Below are positions 5,496 to 6,284 of a DNA stretch of 6,284 nucleotides, one piece after another. This DNA comes from CAZLIC01 sp964559535 (lineage in GTDB: Bacteria > Pseudomonadota > Alphaproteobacteria > Rhodobacterales > Rhodobacteraceae), in NCBI GenBank assembly GCA_964559535.1, contig CAZLIC010000140.1, positions 1 to 6,284 of the forward strand, written 5' to 3'. The first letter of the stretch is position 1; each line of letters starts with the position of its first letter. A program made the translations under genes and the position numbers. Below the pieces are notes generated by a model. That model ran no database searches and was not told the origin of the DNA. It was given only the letters and a program-made list of their open reading frames with translations.

Positions 5496-5524
5496 GGCCC
5501 CCCGACCCTCTCAAGCAAGATGCC

Positions 5525-6136
5525 ATGACCGCCCGCCCCCGCACGCGCATTCAACGCAAGAACCACCAGACGATTCTGGACGCGGCGCTGGAGGTGTTTT
5601 CGGCGCAGGGGTTCCGGGGCGCGACACTGGACCAGATTGCCGAGGTGGCCGGGCTGTCGAAGCCCAACCTTCTGTACTATTTCCCGTCGAAGGAGGCGAT
5701 CCACCAGGCGCTGCTGGCACAGTTGCTGACCGTCTGGCTGGACCCGCTGCGGGCGATGCGGCCCGATGGCGATCCGGGTGCGGAAATTCTGGGATACGTG
5801 CAGCGCAAACTGGCGCTGGCACGCGACTATCCGCGCGAAAGCCGCCTGTTTGCCAACGAGATCCTGCAGGGTGCGCCGCGGATCATGGGTGCCATCGCGG
5901 GCGAACTGAAGGCGCTGGTGGACGAGAAGGCGGCGGTGATCGAGGGCTGGATCGCCGCGGGGCGGATTGCGCCGGTGCATCCGCATCACCTGATCTTTTC
6001 CATCTGGGCGCTGACGCAGCACTATGCCGATTTCGACGTGCAGGTGCGCGCCGTGCTGGGGCCGGGGCACGACCCGTTTGCCGAGGCCGGGGCGCATCTG
6101 GACACGCTGTTCCGGCGCATGCTGGCGGTCCCCTGA
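5525..6136 (+). CDS. rutR: RutR-like TetR-family transcriptional regulator
   Basis: A 203-residue dimeric DNA-binding regulator. The N-terminal TetR helix-turn-helix spans about residues 13-60, with the recognition region LDQIAEVAGLSKPNLLYYF (35-53). Resemblance to E. coli RutR continues through the ligand-binding half: SRLF (106-109), LKALVDEK (128-135), GWIAAGRIAP (141-150) and HLIFSIWALTQHYADF (155-170). That last segment is almost identical to RutR and forms part of its ligand pocket region. RutR binds uracil or thymine and then leaves its operators; the same effector is inferred here. The open frame starts earlier at 5408, but that would cover the promoter and operator, and RutR-type proteins begin shortly before the helix-turn-helix, so ATG 5525 is chosen. 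Its ribosome binding site is weak. It diverges from the aminotransferase and probably controls both genes through the box at 5466-5481. Confidence 0.9.
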   Translation: MTARPRTRIQRKNHQTILDAALEVFSAQGFRGATLDQIAEVAGLSKPNLLYYFPSKEAIHQALLAQLLTVWLDPLRAMRPDGDPGAEILGYVQRKLALARDYPRESRLFANEILQGAPRIMGAIAGELKALVDEKAAVIEGWIAAGRIAPVHPHHLIFSIWALTQHYADFDVQVRAVLGPGHDPFAEAGAHLDTLFRRMLAVP

Positions 6137-6155
6137 CCCCGGCGCACCCCGCCCT

Positions 6156-6204
6156 CGGGCGCCGCGCAGGCCTGCGGCCTGCGGGCCGCCCTGCGGCGCG
6201 GCCC

Positions 6205-6205
<1 letters not shown>
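6156..6205. repeat. GC-rich imperfect inverted repeat after the regulator gene
   Basis: GCCGC and GCAGG (6161-6170) can pair with CCTGC (6190-6194) and GCGGC (6198-6202) with a three-base bulge, and outer CGGG (6156-6159) could pair with CCCG (6202-6205) by shifting one base. It also holds the tandem repeat GCCTGCG GCCTGCG (6170-6183). It starts 20 bases after the stop codon and might help end transcription, but the following bases are unreliable, so no U-tract can be judged. A very stable fold here could explain why sequencing failed just after it. Confidence 0.35.

Positions 6206-6284
<79 letters not shown>

Noticed and set aside
5408..5524. An earlier start for the RutR-like regulator
   Set aside because: The extra 39 residues resemble no TetR N-terminus and would be encoded across the operator, the promoter and the start of the divergent aminotransferase.
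5489..6097. A minus-strand open frame antisense to the regulator gene
   Set aside because: It is an Arg/His/Gln-rich shadow of a recognised TetR-family gene, with no domain of its own.

Overview
The window reads as a high-GC alphaproteobacterial chromosome segment, most likely from the Rhodobacterales (Rhodobacter/Paracoccus-like). This rests on base composition, heavy antisense open frames, and gene families: a RutR-like TetR regulator, an omega-amino acid transaminase, a PotF-type binding protein, and a class III cyclase fused to TolB-like and TPR regions. The taxonomic call is inference; no rRNA or other marker is present.

Layout. Six complete genes lie on the minus strand, read from high to low coordinates: class III omega-aminotransferase (5426-4101), ParD-type antitoxin (4041-3790), ParE-type toxin (3793-3476), small cupin (3479-3195), PotF-like periplasmic binding protein (3094-1985) and class III adenylate cyclase/TolB-like/TPR protein (about 1876-50). 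A further minus-strand gene seems to begin at position 4 and run off the left edge. One gene, a RutR-like TetR regulator (5525-6136), diverges on the plus strand. The last 80 bases are G and C homopolymers that look like an assembly or sequencing artefact, so real sequence probably ends near 6204.

How it may work together. The 98-bp divergent gap between the aminotransferase and the regulator carries TTGACCAAGCGGTCAA, one mismatch from the E. coli RutR consensus. It overlaps a plausible -35 of the regulator gene. The simplest model is a pyrimidine-responsive, autoregulated RutR homologue controlling a beta-alanine/omega-amino acid transaminase. Beta-alanine is a product of reductive pyrimidine breakdown. 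The PotF-like protein may bring in an amine or related nitrogen compound, but three polyamine-contacting side chains of PotF are changed, so its ligand is open.

A toxin-antitoxin module is wedged between the transaminase and the cupin. Antitoxin, toxin and cupin are joined by two successive ATGA overlaps. The module is preceded by a perfect 15-bp inverted repeat that holds a probable extended -10 promoter in its loop and part of the antitoxin ribosome binding site in one arm. This arrangement, a TA operon with a cupin as third coupled gene and a palindrome that could act both as DNA operator and as RNA hairpin, is the most unusual thing in the window.
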